Shown: in pieces, positions 11,241 to 23,200 of the stretch | Layout: the number at the start of each line of letters is the position of its first letter | How positions within the stretch are numbered: position 1 is the first letter of the stretch | Assembly (NCBI GenBank): GCA_025200525.1 | Contig: CM045767.1 | Location: 123,802,346-123,866,345, forward strand | Length of the DNA stretch: 64,000 nucleotides | Direction of reading: 5' to 3' | From: Camellia lanceoleosa | Lineage: Eukaryota > Streptophyta > Magnoliopsida > Ericales > Theaceae | The notes under the pieces: model-generated | What the model was told of the DNA's origin: nothing | Database searches by the model: none | The model's input: the letters and a program-made list of their open reading frames with translations, nothing else | Made by a program: the position numbers and the translations under genes

Positions 11241-12099
11241 CAACGGACTGAGCCGGACCTATTTTTTTGGCCTGTGGGCTGGCCCGGCCCAACTCGAATT
11301 TTTCCGGGCACCCACGAGGATCGACATGGGTCGGGGTCCTACACATTGACGATATGAACATTCACATTGATGGTATGAACATTCACATTATGAATATTTT
11401 GGTAATTATGTCACCCATAGGACTTATTGAAACATAAGAAAATAATGTGAACTAAATGGAACATAAGTAGATGAAAAGGGTATTTTGGTCTTTTTATCTT
11501 AAATTAGACCTAATGGAATAGTCAAAAAGAATATGAGTTGGATGGAATAAAGGTCTTAAAAAATGGATTTATCAAAAAAGTTCCCTATTAATTTATTACT
11601 CATTTTGTTGTTTTCCAAGCATAATCCACTTCTTTATTTCTTTCTTTTGTTAGGAAAGGGTTAGAGTAGAAGGGTTGGCGAGGACGGCGTACTTTTAACA
11701 GGATTAACTTATTTCGAATGACATGGGAAACTAAATGGAATGGAGAAGAACTTCTTTGAACAGTAAAGAGGGAAACAAATGAAAATAGGTCGGGTCTCCC
11801 TTATTGTCCATCCAGTTTGTTTCTCCATGTTTTCAAAATGATATTTTGAGCATGATGATGCCATTGCGTGTTAGCGATATGTAGCTATAATTTTGAGGCT
11901 TCATGTTGCGACCGTTGGGTGCATTAACATGACCATGTCTACATTAAAAAAAAAAATAAATGCACAGAATTCTATTGTGTTCATCATGTAGCATAGGCAT
12001 ATTTACTCTTCAATAGAACAGTCAACATGTTCTTATTGGTCATAATAACATAAAATAATCCAACCTTTTCAGTAAACCTTTGCTTTTTATGATCCACAG
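11241..12099. other. MULE right end and AT-rich spacer
   Basis: 11241-11585 is the outer part of the right MULE arm, still with ATGAACATTCACATT-like cores. From 11595 to the splice acceptor at 12099 there is AT-rich DNA with no supported ORF. Confidence 0.5.
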
Positions 12100-12410
12100 G
12101 TATTGATGGTTCGTTTGGAATCTGATCTGGCACAAGTTTTCCTAGCAGCTTGTAAAGGTGAACTGAGTGGAGTGTCTCTGAACTGGTCTCCGGGCTCTGC
12201 CATGGTGGTGGTGATGGCAAGCAATGGCTACCCTGGGAGCTATGTGAAGGGAGGCGTGATTCAAAACCTCGAAGAAACAGAGCAGGCCGCTCCGTTTGTT
12301 AAGATATTTCATGCCGGTACTGCACTTGATTCAGATGGCAACTTCATTGCCACCAGAGGAAGTGTTCTTGGAGTCACTGCCAAGGAAATGAGTTGCTCAA
12401 AAAGATCAAG
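12100..12410 (+). pseudogene. PUR2: Isolated exon fragment of phosphoribosylamine-glycine ligase (GAR synthetase)
   Basis: The acceptor TATGATCCACAG is followed by a frame reading VLMVRLESDLAQ, LAACKGELSGVSLNWSP, VVMASNGYPGSY and VKIFHAGTALDSDGN, which is the C-terminal part of plant GARS (PurD), the enzyme that makes glycinamide ribonucleotide in purine synthesis. It continues to GVTAK, then diverges (the family has AKGKDLEEAR), consistent with a one-base loss, and ends at a donor AAG|GTTAGT. The ATP-grasp exons upstream and the terminal exon downstream were not found within the window. This is a captured or relic exon rather than a gene. A transcript joining it to an unseen exon is possible but unsupported. 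Confidence 0.88.
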
Positions 12411-12570
12411 GTTAGTTTATTAAACTTTTTTTTTCTTCATTTCATGTTTTTTGAATATTCATGTTTCATTTATTTTGAAGCAAATAAAACAAAGATTTGA
12501 TAATGTTTGTTTGTTTTTTTTAATTATTTTATTTTGTTATGTTTGGGCAGGAATCATCTACTTTTATACC

Positions 12571-12707
12571 GTGTTTGGTTAGAGGATTTGAGGAGAAATT
12601 TGGAAAGGGAAATGAAAAAGGTAAGTAAAATGTGAATAAAATATGTCTATTTCACCTAATTTCACACACTTTTTTCCTTTCCCATTCCAAATCCTCCAAC
12701 CAAACAC
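12571..12707. mobile_element. Short foldback MITE (family A, copy 1)
   Basis: The left end GTGTTTGGTTAGAGGATTTG and right end CAAATCCTCCAACCAAACAC are near-perfect inverted repeats around an AT-rich centre. A related copy lies at 22496-22644. No clear target duplication was seen. Confidence 0.75.
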
Positions 12708-12875
12708 AACATTAAAAAAATTCCAATTGTAATTATGTCATCCAAACACGTTTTGGCCCGAATTGACAGGTGCATAAATATATAATCTTATTCATTGCCA
12801 CATTTGTCGGACACGTCATCATTGCTGTCACCGCCTTCGCCATGTTATCCAACATCGCTTAGAATCTCAAACAAT

Positions 12876-13116
12876 GGCCCTGTTTGTTAGAGTTTTTTTT
12901 CAGCTTTCAGCTTAATTTAAACTGTTTTGATATGTTTGGTTTAGCTTATGCTTATAGCTTAGAGCTTTGTGGAAGTCAGAAATCAGCTTATTCTTTAAGT
13001 GGGATAGGAGATGCTTTGAGAATAAGCTGGAAATCAGCTTAAGCTGAAAGTTATAAGCTATAAGCTGTTTGGGCATAAGCTATAAGCTATTTCACACAGC
13101 TCTACCAAACAGGGCC
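12876..13116. mobile_element. Foldback MITE with GGCCCTGTTTG ends
   Basis: The ends GGCCCTGTTTGTTAGAG and CTCTACCAAACAGGGCC are inverted repeats. The interior has repeated AGCTTATAAGCT-like palindromes, typical of plant hAT-related MITEs. No 8-bp duplication could be confirmed. Confidence 0.75.
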
Positions 13117-14104
13117 AATGCGACTTCAAATAAAGCAACTTTCTCTGAAATATGGATTTTTTGTTGCCTTGTCTTATATTAGCTTCGTTTTATTTTTTTA
13201 TTTTTTTCTTGGCCTTGTTTTTGTTTAATTGTACTCCTAATTACAAGAATTATAGTTTTAATGGTTGAGCTGGTTTATCATCTAAGTCCTTTGATTAGAG
13301 GTGCTTTCTTTCATATTTTATCATAATTCAGAACAGAATTAAATAACGTAAACGCAATACTGGACAGAAGTAAAAATAGTTAGTTTTTGTTTTTTTTTTT
13401 GAATTTTTTAAGTTTGTTTACTCAAGATGGACTAAAAAATAGAAAAAAAAAAAAAAAAAAATTGACAATTTTTTTTTTAATTTTAAAAAAACACTAAAAA
13501 AAAGAGAGATTTTTTGGGTTTGTCCCCAAACACCCCCTAGATTTCCGTCCTCGTACGTGATGTGTTTCTGAAAAAGGCCCAAGAGATTGAACTGTATAAC
13601 CCCAGAAAAATAATGCAAAAATCTTGCTCATAAAATCCTATATTATTATTTATAATAGAAGGTACTATGTAATTGTACGTACAATTAATTTAATATTTAA
13701 ACAAAGTATACATGCTTTATTTTTGCTATCAAGTATTTTCATTAACTGCATTCACATTTCACAAATTGATTATAATCTTTCACTATTCGTTGAAAAAAAT
13801 TAAACTCTAAACTTTAAAAAAAAAATGTATAAAAAGTTGAACACGAGGCCATCCTGTATTGAATAAGACATACAAGTATATGTTAAATTAAGATGGTTGA
13901 CATACAAAAAATAAACTTTAAATACAATCAAAGGTGTTTGAAAATTACCAAGGTCTGGATAACCTCTGGGTCATCTGCTCTACGTGTCATAAGCCAAACA
14001 TTCATCTTATTTGTAGACTCCCCCTTATTGTTCATCTACATTTTTTTTAGAAATATGAAAATTAGAATCCAAATAATTTGCAAATATACAATGTTTATTT
14101 ATAT
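13117..14104. other. AT-rich spacer
   Basis: Poly-A and poly-T runs (13388-13500) and short AT-rich frames only. No gene, repeat family or element end recognised. Confidence 0.5.
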
Positions 14105-15870
14105 ACAAAAATAAAACAATAAAATGTAAACCTCATGCCGTATCTGAGAGAAAGTAGTACGCCCTGTGGTATGAGCTATGCCATGAGCTCGCTGATTTTT
14201 AGCGTTCGTACTTGCAATTTTCTATAACAGGTTCAACAAATGTAAGTATGTAAATATGATTTGTATGTTTACATATCATAAATATAACTTATTTGTATAC
14301 CTCAGCATCGGAAGTACGCCAATACTCTATAGGTTCTTCCCACTGGCTTGGCACAATGTGTAAAGGAACATAATTCTTCAGATTAGGATCAGAACTTCTA
14401 GGCTTGAAATACCTAGCCTTAATCTTATTCTTGTGATCCTTCCATATGTTGTTGTAGTTTTTCATGCAGATTGGCTTGTACTCCTCTGAACATATATTCA
14501 AATTGTCCTATAAAATACAATTTTAAAGTTTAAATAATAATAACACAATTTTGAAATTCGAATTTGTGGACAAAAATATACTTTTACCTTCACATCCTTC
14601 CAGATAGTATCAATAATATCATCAGGCACATTGTTCCAGTCAAGAAAAGTAAGAGGAACAATGTTACCATTTCGCACAATAATGCCAAGTTGAGTAGTTA
14701 ACTTAGCCACGTTATCCCCTATTGGGCAGTAATTTTTATCAAATTGTATGTCCAGCTTTTTACCAGTACCCTACTCTTTAATGCCCTTGGCACATCCTCT
14801 ACCACGCCTAGTCGAGGTTGATGAAGAACTAATATGACCTGCGAGATACAATAACAATAAACAATATGCAATGATAATAAACAAATGCAAATTTAAATAA
14901 TGTGAATACAAATCGAATTCTTATACTTGAGGTGGGCTGTGAAGAAGTCAAAGGATCTGCAACATACAATGAGAATAAACAAGTTATATATAATGAGCAT
15001 AAATAAATGTATGTTTAAATAATTTTCATACAAATCAAAGCAAATTTATATACATGCGGATGGCTCATAAGTTGATGATTCTAGTCGGGATGATAGCTGT
15101 TGTGGTGCCACTGATGGTGGATGCATCGATAGTAGGCGTGGAGGCTGAGTACATGGTAGCTGCTGTGGTGCCACTGATGGTGGTCAATGCAGTGGTACTA
15201 ATGGCTCCTCAGATTGTGGTGGCACTAATGGCCCCTCCGATGGTGGCCGATGTGATGCCTCCTCTGATGGTGGTGCTACTGATGTCCTGTTATGTAGCAC
15301 ATCAGACATCATGCGCCGGGGATGATCAGGCTTCCTTTTCCTTCCAATAATAATCTACAAGCAATATAACATTAATTGACATTAGAAACATAGACAATGG
15401 TTTGTCATCAACTATAATATCACATTAATTAAACTAATACAATTACAAAGACAAAGTAAATTAAGAAATTGATGATTAACTACAACATTGGCCTTAATTG
15501 AATTATAGCATGTGGATTTCCCATAGCCTCTTGTATCATTCCAATCATATCATCCCCCATGTCTAAATTAGCTAATGTTTCATTCTCTCGATTACCATGC
15601 AGAGATACGTAAGATTCCCCATGATTAATCCAATGTTTGTATTTTTTTTAAAAACAATTCAAAATCAGATGCTCCCGTACACCCTCTCATACAAAATAAT
15701 ATCAATTCTCACACTTCCTACACGGACAACTAATCATCGAACCTTCAACCCTATTGGTGTAGGCAAACACAAGGAATTCATCAATCCCATTAATGTATTC
15801 GCTCAACATCCTATTTGGCAAATCAATCCAATTCTTATCCATTATCTGTACACATCCACAAAAATATCTC
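14105..15870 (-). pseudogene. CACTA (En/Spm) protein gene with Transpos_assoc and Transposase_24 domains, broken
   Basis: Read on - in exon-like blocks. About 15842-15600 gives MDKNWIDLPNRMLSEYI, then EFLVFAY and CPCRKCEN, the transposase-associated domain (PF13963), with a stop at 15704-15702. About 15350-15054 is a Pro/Ser-rich linker of repeated PPSEEP-like units. About 14838-14588, 14509-14303 and 14225-14120 give LTTQLGIIVRNG, VPLTFLDWNNVPDD, WKDHKNKIKARYF, PSQWEEPIEYWRT and NQRAHGIAHTTGRTTFSQIR, the Ptta/En/Spm transposase family (PF03004). Introns have plausible borders (WKDVK|GTAAAA, DAE|GTATAC). An in-frame TAG lies near 14774. These proteins are accessory or DNA-binding products of CACTA elements. 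Decay and short exons indicate a non-functional copy. Confidence 0.8.
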
Positions 15871-17385
15871 ATCAAAGTAACTTTAAATATAATACCTATG
15901 CAAACCAAGTAAATGAATCATTCCTCTTCGCAAACCAATAAAGAGGGAAGACAATAAACCAAAATCAAATTCCTACATTAAACAGTGCTTAAATGGATTA
16001 ACCCTTTCTTTTTACTTCTTTATTCGAGGTGGGAAGAGAATACTACTCTCCAACTTAAAGCTTTGTTGATGAATACAATAAGCATCTCCAAAACTACTCT
16101 TTATTTCAACTTGCAAAAATATATTTAAAAAAAAAATTAAAATCATTCAAAATCAAAGTTGAATTAAATAAAGGAGAATGTAAATAAAATAAAATAAAAA
16201 TTTAAGTGAAATTATGAATCTTGATTGTCGAGAATGGCAAAATAAGATTAATATAGTTGATAACAAGTAGCTGGGACAAGGCTTCGTTTGAGTATCTAGC
16301 TTGCCCATGTACTTCACCTCTCTTCAATTTTCCTACTTCAGTGCAAATATCACTATGTAGATTGAGATAAGATCTGTACCTTGACGAAGGAAGGTCACTG
16401 CGGTATTCAGTACTTTAGACAGTGCAAATCAAGCTTGGTAACATAAGTAGTAATGGAGATATGTTATGAATGAGGGTTGCAATCAGAGGAGGGTGAGCCG
16501 TTTAAATTTGGACTCTCACACTCTATCTAAGACTACATTGTTTTGTCTTTTAATTCAATTTCTGTCCTTTTCTTTGTGGTTTTCGTGTTTCAATTACTCT
16601 TATCCAGATGTGGGATATGGAAAATGGACCTCAAAATTTTCATCTAAATGACTGAACCAGAGAGAGAGAGAAAGCCCTCTAATTTGCTCAATTTTTTCAT
16701 GTATTCTTGAATTTCAACAGCTTATATCTTCTGGGATTAAAATTATTTGATCCATTTTTTACTAGCTTTTCAAATATTTGGTTTCAAGTATGATGAATAT
16801 GAAATTTGTTGATGATGTAAAAACTTTATCAAATTTTACTTTCAAATGTTTTCATTCTTGATTTATCTAGTATTTAATTTTGTTTTTCTGCTAACTTTAT
16901 GCATAATCAATATGTTGTATGAATCTATAAAATTGGACACCGTTATTGTCCCAATTAAGCTATTACGATTCGACCCACAGGTTTCCTCTGCTAATTTTTA
17001 GCTTCCACATGTTTCAAACCAGATTTTATTTGCTTGAACATTAAAAGAAGTAACCCAAAAAAAAAAAAAAAAAAGATCTAAATAAATAAATAAAGGAGAA
17101 TGTAAAAAATGCAAAGATACAGATTTATTTTAACTTCATCTACAGATTTATCAATATACATTCATCTATATATATATAGAGAGAGAGAGAGCATACGCAG
17201 AGCGAGAGAGACTCGTCGTCGGACCACCAGATTACACTGTAAATGCCGTCGTGCTGCCGCCAAGACCACCGCTTAGCCTCATTGTAGCTCGTTTGAGGAA
17301 TTTGGGGGAAAAAAATGTTTCAAACATTTAGGGATTTGGATGAAATGATCGAGCGGCAAGATGAAAGGGAAGAGGGGGGGAATTT
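15871..17385. other. Non-coding interior of the CACTA element
   Basis: AT-rich DNA between the first coding block and the subterminal repeats, with a poly-A stretch near 17056 and a GA microsatellite at 17180-17215. It is probably the element's 5' untranslated and promoter region. No other gene was recognised. Confidence 0.4.
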
Positions 17386-17750
17386 TTTTTTACTTTTTGC
17401 GACGGTAAGTTTTACACCATCGCAAATGGTAACTAATTAGTTCATAAAACGGCGCCGTTTTAATATGTTTTTTTTGCGACGGAAATTTGCCGTCGCAAAT
17501 GGGCCACTTTTTGCGACAGCAAACATATGCCGTCTCAAAATAACTTTTTTTTTGCGACAGTAAAAAACGCCGTCGCTAATACTTCCTCATTTACTACCCT
17601 ATCCGCGTAGTTTTATTACCGACGGAAAAACGTTGTCACTAATACCTTTATTTGCGACGATTTAAGTTGCCATCGCAAAAAACCAATTTTTGCAACGGGA
17701 GGGCGCCGTCGCTAATGCTTCCGTCTTTTTTGCTCCCTTTTCTTGTAGTG
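17386..17750. repeat. CACTA subterminal repeats (TTTGCGACGG class)
   Basis: At least eight copies of TTTTGCGACGG or its complement CCGTCGCAAA/CCGTCGCTAAT, often as face-to-face pairs. Arrays of short direct and inverted subterminal motifs next to the CACTA terminus are binding sites for the element's TnpA-like protein in characterised families. Confidence 0.8.
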
Positions 17751-18288
17751 TGTATACCTACTATAATATAATGTTATGAAAAAAAATGCTATATGGACTC
17801 ATAATAGTGTTGAATAATTACAAATATTTACTTTTGTACGACTCATAGTAATTACCTTTTTATTATGAGTATAGTAAGGTTTGATTATAACCTATAATAG
17901 TGTTAAATATGCATCAATTCAATAGTTTAAATTTTGGGCCCCCTTTCAACCTAACAACAAAAAACTAAGATACACATTTCTTTTCTTGCAAGGCCAATTG
18001 GCCATGTCAATGTTGGGTGTGTCATAATTTATCCCCATCATTTTAGAAGAGTCTTAAACAATATCCTCTTTCCACACACTTCAGCATCAACGATCTTCCA
18101 TCTTTATTTCAACAAATTCTCTACAATATTGGTACTTACTCCTTTACTACTTTATCAATTACACTAAGTAATTTTTCTTTTTTCTTTTTTATTTTGTATG
18201 CTATAATCATACCGTTTGGTTTGAGTTTTCTGAATTAAGTTTTTTAAAAACTGAATTTTTTGGTTTTCGTATTTTTTTGTTTTTAGTG

Positions 18289-18334
18289 AACACCATCACT
18301 CCTACGAATTCTACGCCACTCCGAATGTAAGACT

Positions 18335-18366
<32 letters not shown>

Positions 18367-18615
18367 TCTCACTCAGTTCACATTGCTTTCGCTTTTTTGG
18401 AAAAATAGGATCCACTTTACAACTTTTTATATCGAATTTCACTTTAATATTTGTTTTCAATTGTAACCTCTTATATTTTCGGTCAAATTATAATAGAAAA
18501 TATTATAAGTTATAATTTTTTTACTAAATGAATTATAGTTATTTGAGATATTTGATCATTTAGTTGATAATTTTTTTTATATCCCTAACATTACCCAATT
18601 ATAATGTCCTTAGGA
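18289..18615 (+). repeat. Segmental duplication of the NLP exon 1 end and intron 1 start
   Basis: This block is near-identical to 20180-20499: it starts ACCATCACTCCTACGAATTC, includes the end of exon 1, the CT microsatellite and about 260 bp of intron 1, and ends at CCTTAGGA. It lies between the two CACTA ends, about 1.9 kb upstream of the parent. The duplicated piece has no ATG and its donor reads GTAAGA instead of GTGAGA. Confidence 0.92.
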
Positions 18616-19204
18616 GGAGCTCAGAAAAGCGAGAAGAGGACAGGGGGAGAGAGAGTGAGGCGAAAACCGAGAGAGAGAGAGAGAGAGAGAGATTTGTTGT
18701 AGAGAGCGTCAGCCGGTGACGTGTGGGTTAACCGGTGCTATAAAGATAAACGGACGGTGTGACGGAGATGTATGGGTGATGGAGTGACAGAGAGAGATAT
18801 CTATGATTCAATTTTATTTTTTATTGATTTTAAGCATTTGGTGACGAAATTTGGTTTTCCTCTCTAAAAATAATACATTTGGAGACGAAATTATTTCCTC
18901 TCTAAATTTTTTTACAATGGTGACGAAAAATTTCGTCTCCAAAATGGCACCAAATCTTCCGCCAAATTTTCCAAGGGCAGGAAATTATTTTGTGACGAAA
19001 AATAAAATTTAGAGACGAATAAAATTTTCGTCACCTATTGTTTTATTTGATTTTAAGCATTTTGTGATGAAATTTAGTTTTCGTCTCTAAAAATAGTACA
19101 ATTGGAGACGAAATCTTATTTTCATCACTAAAACATGCATATTTGGAGACGAAATATTTTTTCATCACGAGTTTTCGTCACCATAGACCTTTTTTGTTGT
19201 AGTG
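18616..19204. mobile_element. CACTA-like element end with GGTGACGAAA subterminal repeats
   Basis: The right end GTTGTAGTG (reverse complement CACTACAAC) closes at 19204, and 18837-19190 holds repeated GGTGACGAAAA/TTTCGTCTCC motifs in both orientations. The left end was not found; the sequence begins directly at the junction with the duplicated NLP segment and a GA-rich tract. This family differs from the 17750 element in its subterminal motif. Confidence 0.7.
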
Positions 19205-19989
19205 ATATTTTTAAAATTTTAAACATTTTTTTTACTTTTTTACATACACCTTACTTAGATATATCTAAAAAGTAAAAAATTTGTGAAAAAATATTTTAAA
19301 AAATTAATAAATATATAAAAATATAAAAAATGTACTGAATTCTTGTATTTTTTTTTATATTTTTGATATTTAGTGAATTTTTAAAAGATTTTTTTTACAA
19401 TTTTTTTACTTTTTAGGTGTAGTTATGTTAATTGTGTCTTAAAAGTAAAAAAATTACTTAAAATACTAAAAAAATTCAGCAAAAACAAAAAAATACGAAA
19501 ATTAAGAAAGTAAAATTTTCTGAAAAGTATTTTTGAAAAATTAAAACCAAGCAAGCTGATTGTTTTCTTTTCAAAATTTTATGTTTCACATACCATTGCC
19601 AGTTACATTGTTGATTATGGTCACAGGTTAGGTTTGGATCAGGTTTATAGAAATATGCCCGTCCCATATCGTCAGTCCTTCTATGTTGCAATTTAGCCTC
19701 AATACCTCGGTAAATGAAAAATAAAATATAATTATATTTTATTTTTTAAATTCATAAATCCAATACAATTTTAAAAATATTTGTATTTAAACTGTTAAAC
19801 GACCCGTGCAACGCACACGGGGCCAACTGGTATAAATAAATAAATAGAGGGAAAGGAGTCATTGAACCCCAACCTTGACTCTGTGTGTATATATATATAT
19901 GCAAAGTGAAAGGTGTAGGTAAGGGGTAAAAAAGAAAAAGTGAGGGGTTTTGGGGATTACTATTGGGGGTTAGGGATTGCATCGATAAT
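19205..19989 (+). promoter_or_regulatory. Upstream region of the NLP-like gene
   Basis: AT-rich DNA to about 19800, then a CCCGTGCAACGCACACGGG inverted repeat (19803-19821), TATAAATAAATA at about 19830 and a TATATATATATA run at about 19889. Either could be the TATA element for the ATG at 19990. Transcription start not determinable from sequence. Confidence 0.4.
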
Positions 19990-20219
19990 ATGTCGTGGTG
20001 GGAGGAAGAAGAGGAACAAATTTGGGAGTCAGATTCCGTATGGGAGAGACTGAGGAACCAACCCATCTACTCACCACCACAATCTCCACAACTCTTCTTC
20101 TCACAACCGCCGCCACTCACCCCACCACCAACTACCTCCGTCCTCATGTCTCCATATCTTGACTTCTCACCACCACCACACCATCACTCCTACGAATTCT
20201 ACGCCACTCCGAATGTGAG

Positions 20220-20262
<43 letters not shown>

Positions 20263-23200
20263 CACATTGCTTTCGCTTTTTTGGAAAAAAAGGATCCACT
20301 TTACAACTTTTTACATCGAATTTCACTTTAATATTTGTTTTCAATTGTAACCTCTTATATTTTCGGTCAAATTATAATAGAAAATATTATAAGTTATATT
20401 TTTTTTACTAAATGAATTATAGTTATTTGAGATATTTGATCATTTAGTTGATAAATTTTTTTATATCCCTAACATTACCCAATTATAATGTCCTTAGGAA
20501 TTTTTTCTCACCGGTAAAAATATAGAAAAGATTAACGTTTTTTTTTTTTTTATACCTAATGTGAGGGTAACATCACAAATGATCATAGGGCCGTTTGTTT
20601 CATGGATTATCTTGGATGTGATTATGTTTAGTTGTTATTTAGGTCAGATATATATATTTGATTATAAATTAGGGTAATATTTTTAGTTGATTGAAATTAA
20701 ATTTATAAATTTACATAAAAAAATCTTAAAATATATAATGCGTTATTTTATTACTTTTGTAAAGAGGGGATAAATTAGTAATTTCATGGGATTAGATTAT
20801 GAATCCTCAAAGCATCTCTAACAATCTTTTTTTTTTGTTCAAATTTTAGTTAAAAAGTGTATTTCCTAGTTTAGAAAATTACTTTTTGCAATTATCATCT
20901 TTATTAATACTCTCTACTTTTCCTCTATATATTTTAAATTTTTTAAAAATATTTTTTTTTAAATCTTTTTTTATTAAAAATATTTTTCTAAACTTTCTTC
21001 TCCCTTCTCTACCATTTGAGAAAAAGTTAAGGGACGAGGAAAAAATGTTTTTCAAATTATAGGTAAATAAGGAGTTTAGTATTTTGTGTTTCACTTTTTA
21101 TAGTTGGAAAAAAGCGAGGACAAGAGACTATTGGGGTGCTCTAACCCTCCGATGGGATTGATAGTCCTGCTATTGGGTTGGATTAATAGTTCAGCCTAAC
21201 AATGTTGTTGTCAATTAACTAGCCAAACATGCCATATGCAAGGCTTATCTAGGAATGGCAACGGGACAGGGTGGGGTCGGGGATCACACTTCCCGTCCCC
21301 AATCCCTAATTGTGAAAATCTCCCCGGCCCCGATCCCGATACCCGACAGGGAATCTACCACCGTCTCCATCCCCGCCAACTAACGAGGATCGAGTTTTCC
21401 CGACTTCAAAAATTCTCGTCCTCCAAATCTGTTTCAACACCATCAACAACAACAACAACAACAACATTATCATCATCATCAACATCATCAACAGAATCAT
21501 CAACATCAACATATCATTTTCAACATTATTAACAAAATTATCAATAGATCATAAACCGGGAAAAAAAAAATGGACAGATATACACAAACATACATGTATA
21601 CATAAATACACAAACAGATCTGAGATCTGTGTCATAGAGAGATAGAGAGAGAGTGAACGATCGACATCATCAACACATACAGATCTGTGTATTTGTGTCA
21701 CAGAGAGAGAGAGAGTGGACGATCGGCGGCAATGGACGACAAAGGAGATCGGAGGGGGCGATGCTGGACGAAGGAGGGCGATCAGAGATTCGGAGGCGAT
21801 GGGTGGCTGTAACTGCGACGACGGAGGCGATGAACGATGGAGGAGGCCGATCGGCGTCGCGGACAGTGACGATCAGCGTCGCGAACAGTGCGAGAGTGAG
21901 AGAGAAAGAGTAGAGGGAAGAGAGAAAGAGAGAGACATAGAGGAAGACACAACTGAGATATGAGGACGAGGGTTTGGTTACCATATGTGTATATATATAG
22001 GGGTAAACTAGTAATTTCACTTTGGGGACAAATGGGGACGGGGACCGGCCAAGTATGGGACTGGGACACTTATCCCCGTCCCTAGCCTGAATCTAATCGG
22101 GGATTGATTTTTAAATACCATCCCCATCCCGTTGGGGATATTTTTCAAGGAAAAACCGCTCAAATCAGGGTTGAGGAATTGGGTCCTCGTCGGGTCAGGT
22201 TCAAATTGCCATCCCTAGGCTTATCTCACTAATAATTCAATCCCCTACCTAGTCGGTTGGCCAAACCGGTATATTGTAACTTGACCGAAAATGAGGAGTT
22301 GTCTTCTACAATTGAAAAATAAGAAACCAAGTGATATTTGATGAAAGTTATGCAAAGTGTAATTACATTCTTTTTATGTGTTTATTTATACCTTCTAATT
22401 TTTTTAAAAAAAAAAAAAAAAAAGAAATTGGTAATTTTGTTATGTTATGTTATTTGCGTGAGTTGGAACTTGAGGTTTTCCTGAATTCTAACGCTGTGTT
22501 TAGTTGGGGGATTTGAAGAGGGATTTGGAAAGGGAAAGGGAAAGTAAGGTGAAATATGAATAAAATATACCTACATTTCATATAGTTTCACGTACCTTTT
22601 CACTTTTTCTTTTTAAATCCCTCTCCAAATTCCCCAACCAAACATGAAAGATTTTGTTTGCAAGTAATTAATGGTTTTACTTTCTTTGTTTTTTGGCTTA
22701 ATAATTAATGGTTTTACTTACCTTGATTGGTAGTAAAGGCTTTTTAACGTTTCCTGCAAAATTAATTCGGGTTCCTGTACTGAATTTTGAATTTTGGTAT
22801 TGGCTTAATGGTTCTTGCTTAATTGCGGCAAATTTTCATCAATTGCAGATATTTATGATCCGACTACCCCCTGGACAAGTGCCCCCTATCCTGGAGACCT
22901 TGAATTAGTAGCATTCTGGCAAGTCCTCTCCGCTCTGCATATATTATCAGTATATGAGCTTCATTTCAAAGGGGCAAACAGTTTTGCTCTACCTTGTTTG
23001 CATTGCCAGTCACTTATATTTTCATTTCCTTTTGTCAATTATCTTGAGAACAATAATTTTCTCACTAAATTTATTCGCGTATGAATTGTGAAATCAAAAT
23101 CAAATACATTGGCATGAGGCTTTTAATTCACTTTTTTTAATTTTTATTTCTTTTTTAAATTTTCTATTATTTATTATAATTGTTATCAAAAGACAAAATA

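Larger units (their letters stand above)
6367..11585. mobile_element. Foldback-type non-autonomous MULE with tandem-repeat arms
   Basis: The left end GGGATTTTTATTGATAAG and the reverse complement of the right end GGGAACTTTTTTGATAAA form imperfect terminal inverted repeats. They are flanked by a perfect 9-bp direct repeat TATTAATTT at 6358-6366 and 11586-11594; 9 bp is the Mutator superfamily signature. Repeat units run in one orientation up to about 10230 and in the opposite one from about 10260, so the element is one large inverted repeat. Without the solo LTR nested at 7488-9937 it would be about 2.76 kb with two arms of about 1.35-1.4 kb. No transposase is encoded, so mobility would depend on an autonomous MULE. 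Confidence 0.9.
14105..17750 (-). mobile_element. CACTA element, one end visible
   Basis: The right end reads TGCTCCCTTTTCTTGTAGTG, whose reverse complement CACTACAAGAAAAGGGAGCA is a CACTA terminal repeat. Inside it lie subterminal repeats (17390-17735) and upstream on - the CACTA protein gene, so the right end is the 5' end of the element. The opposite CACTACAAG end was not found to the left, so the left limit given is only the end of recognisable coding sequence and the element may be truncated. Confidence 0.75.

Noticed and set aside
15054..15350. Plus-strand 98-codon hydrophobic ORF
   Set aside because: It is the complement of the Pro/Ser-rich CACTA coding block on the minus strand.
20144..20344. 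Minus-strand ORF with an RE-repeat
   Set aside because: It is a read-through of the CT microsatellite opposite NLP exon 1.
21236..21963. Several Ser/Thr- or Arg-rich ORFs on both strands
   Set aside because: They lie in low-complexity parts of the non-autonomous hAT element and overlap each other in opposing frames.
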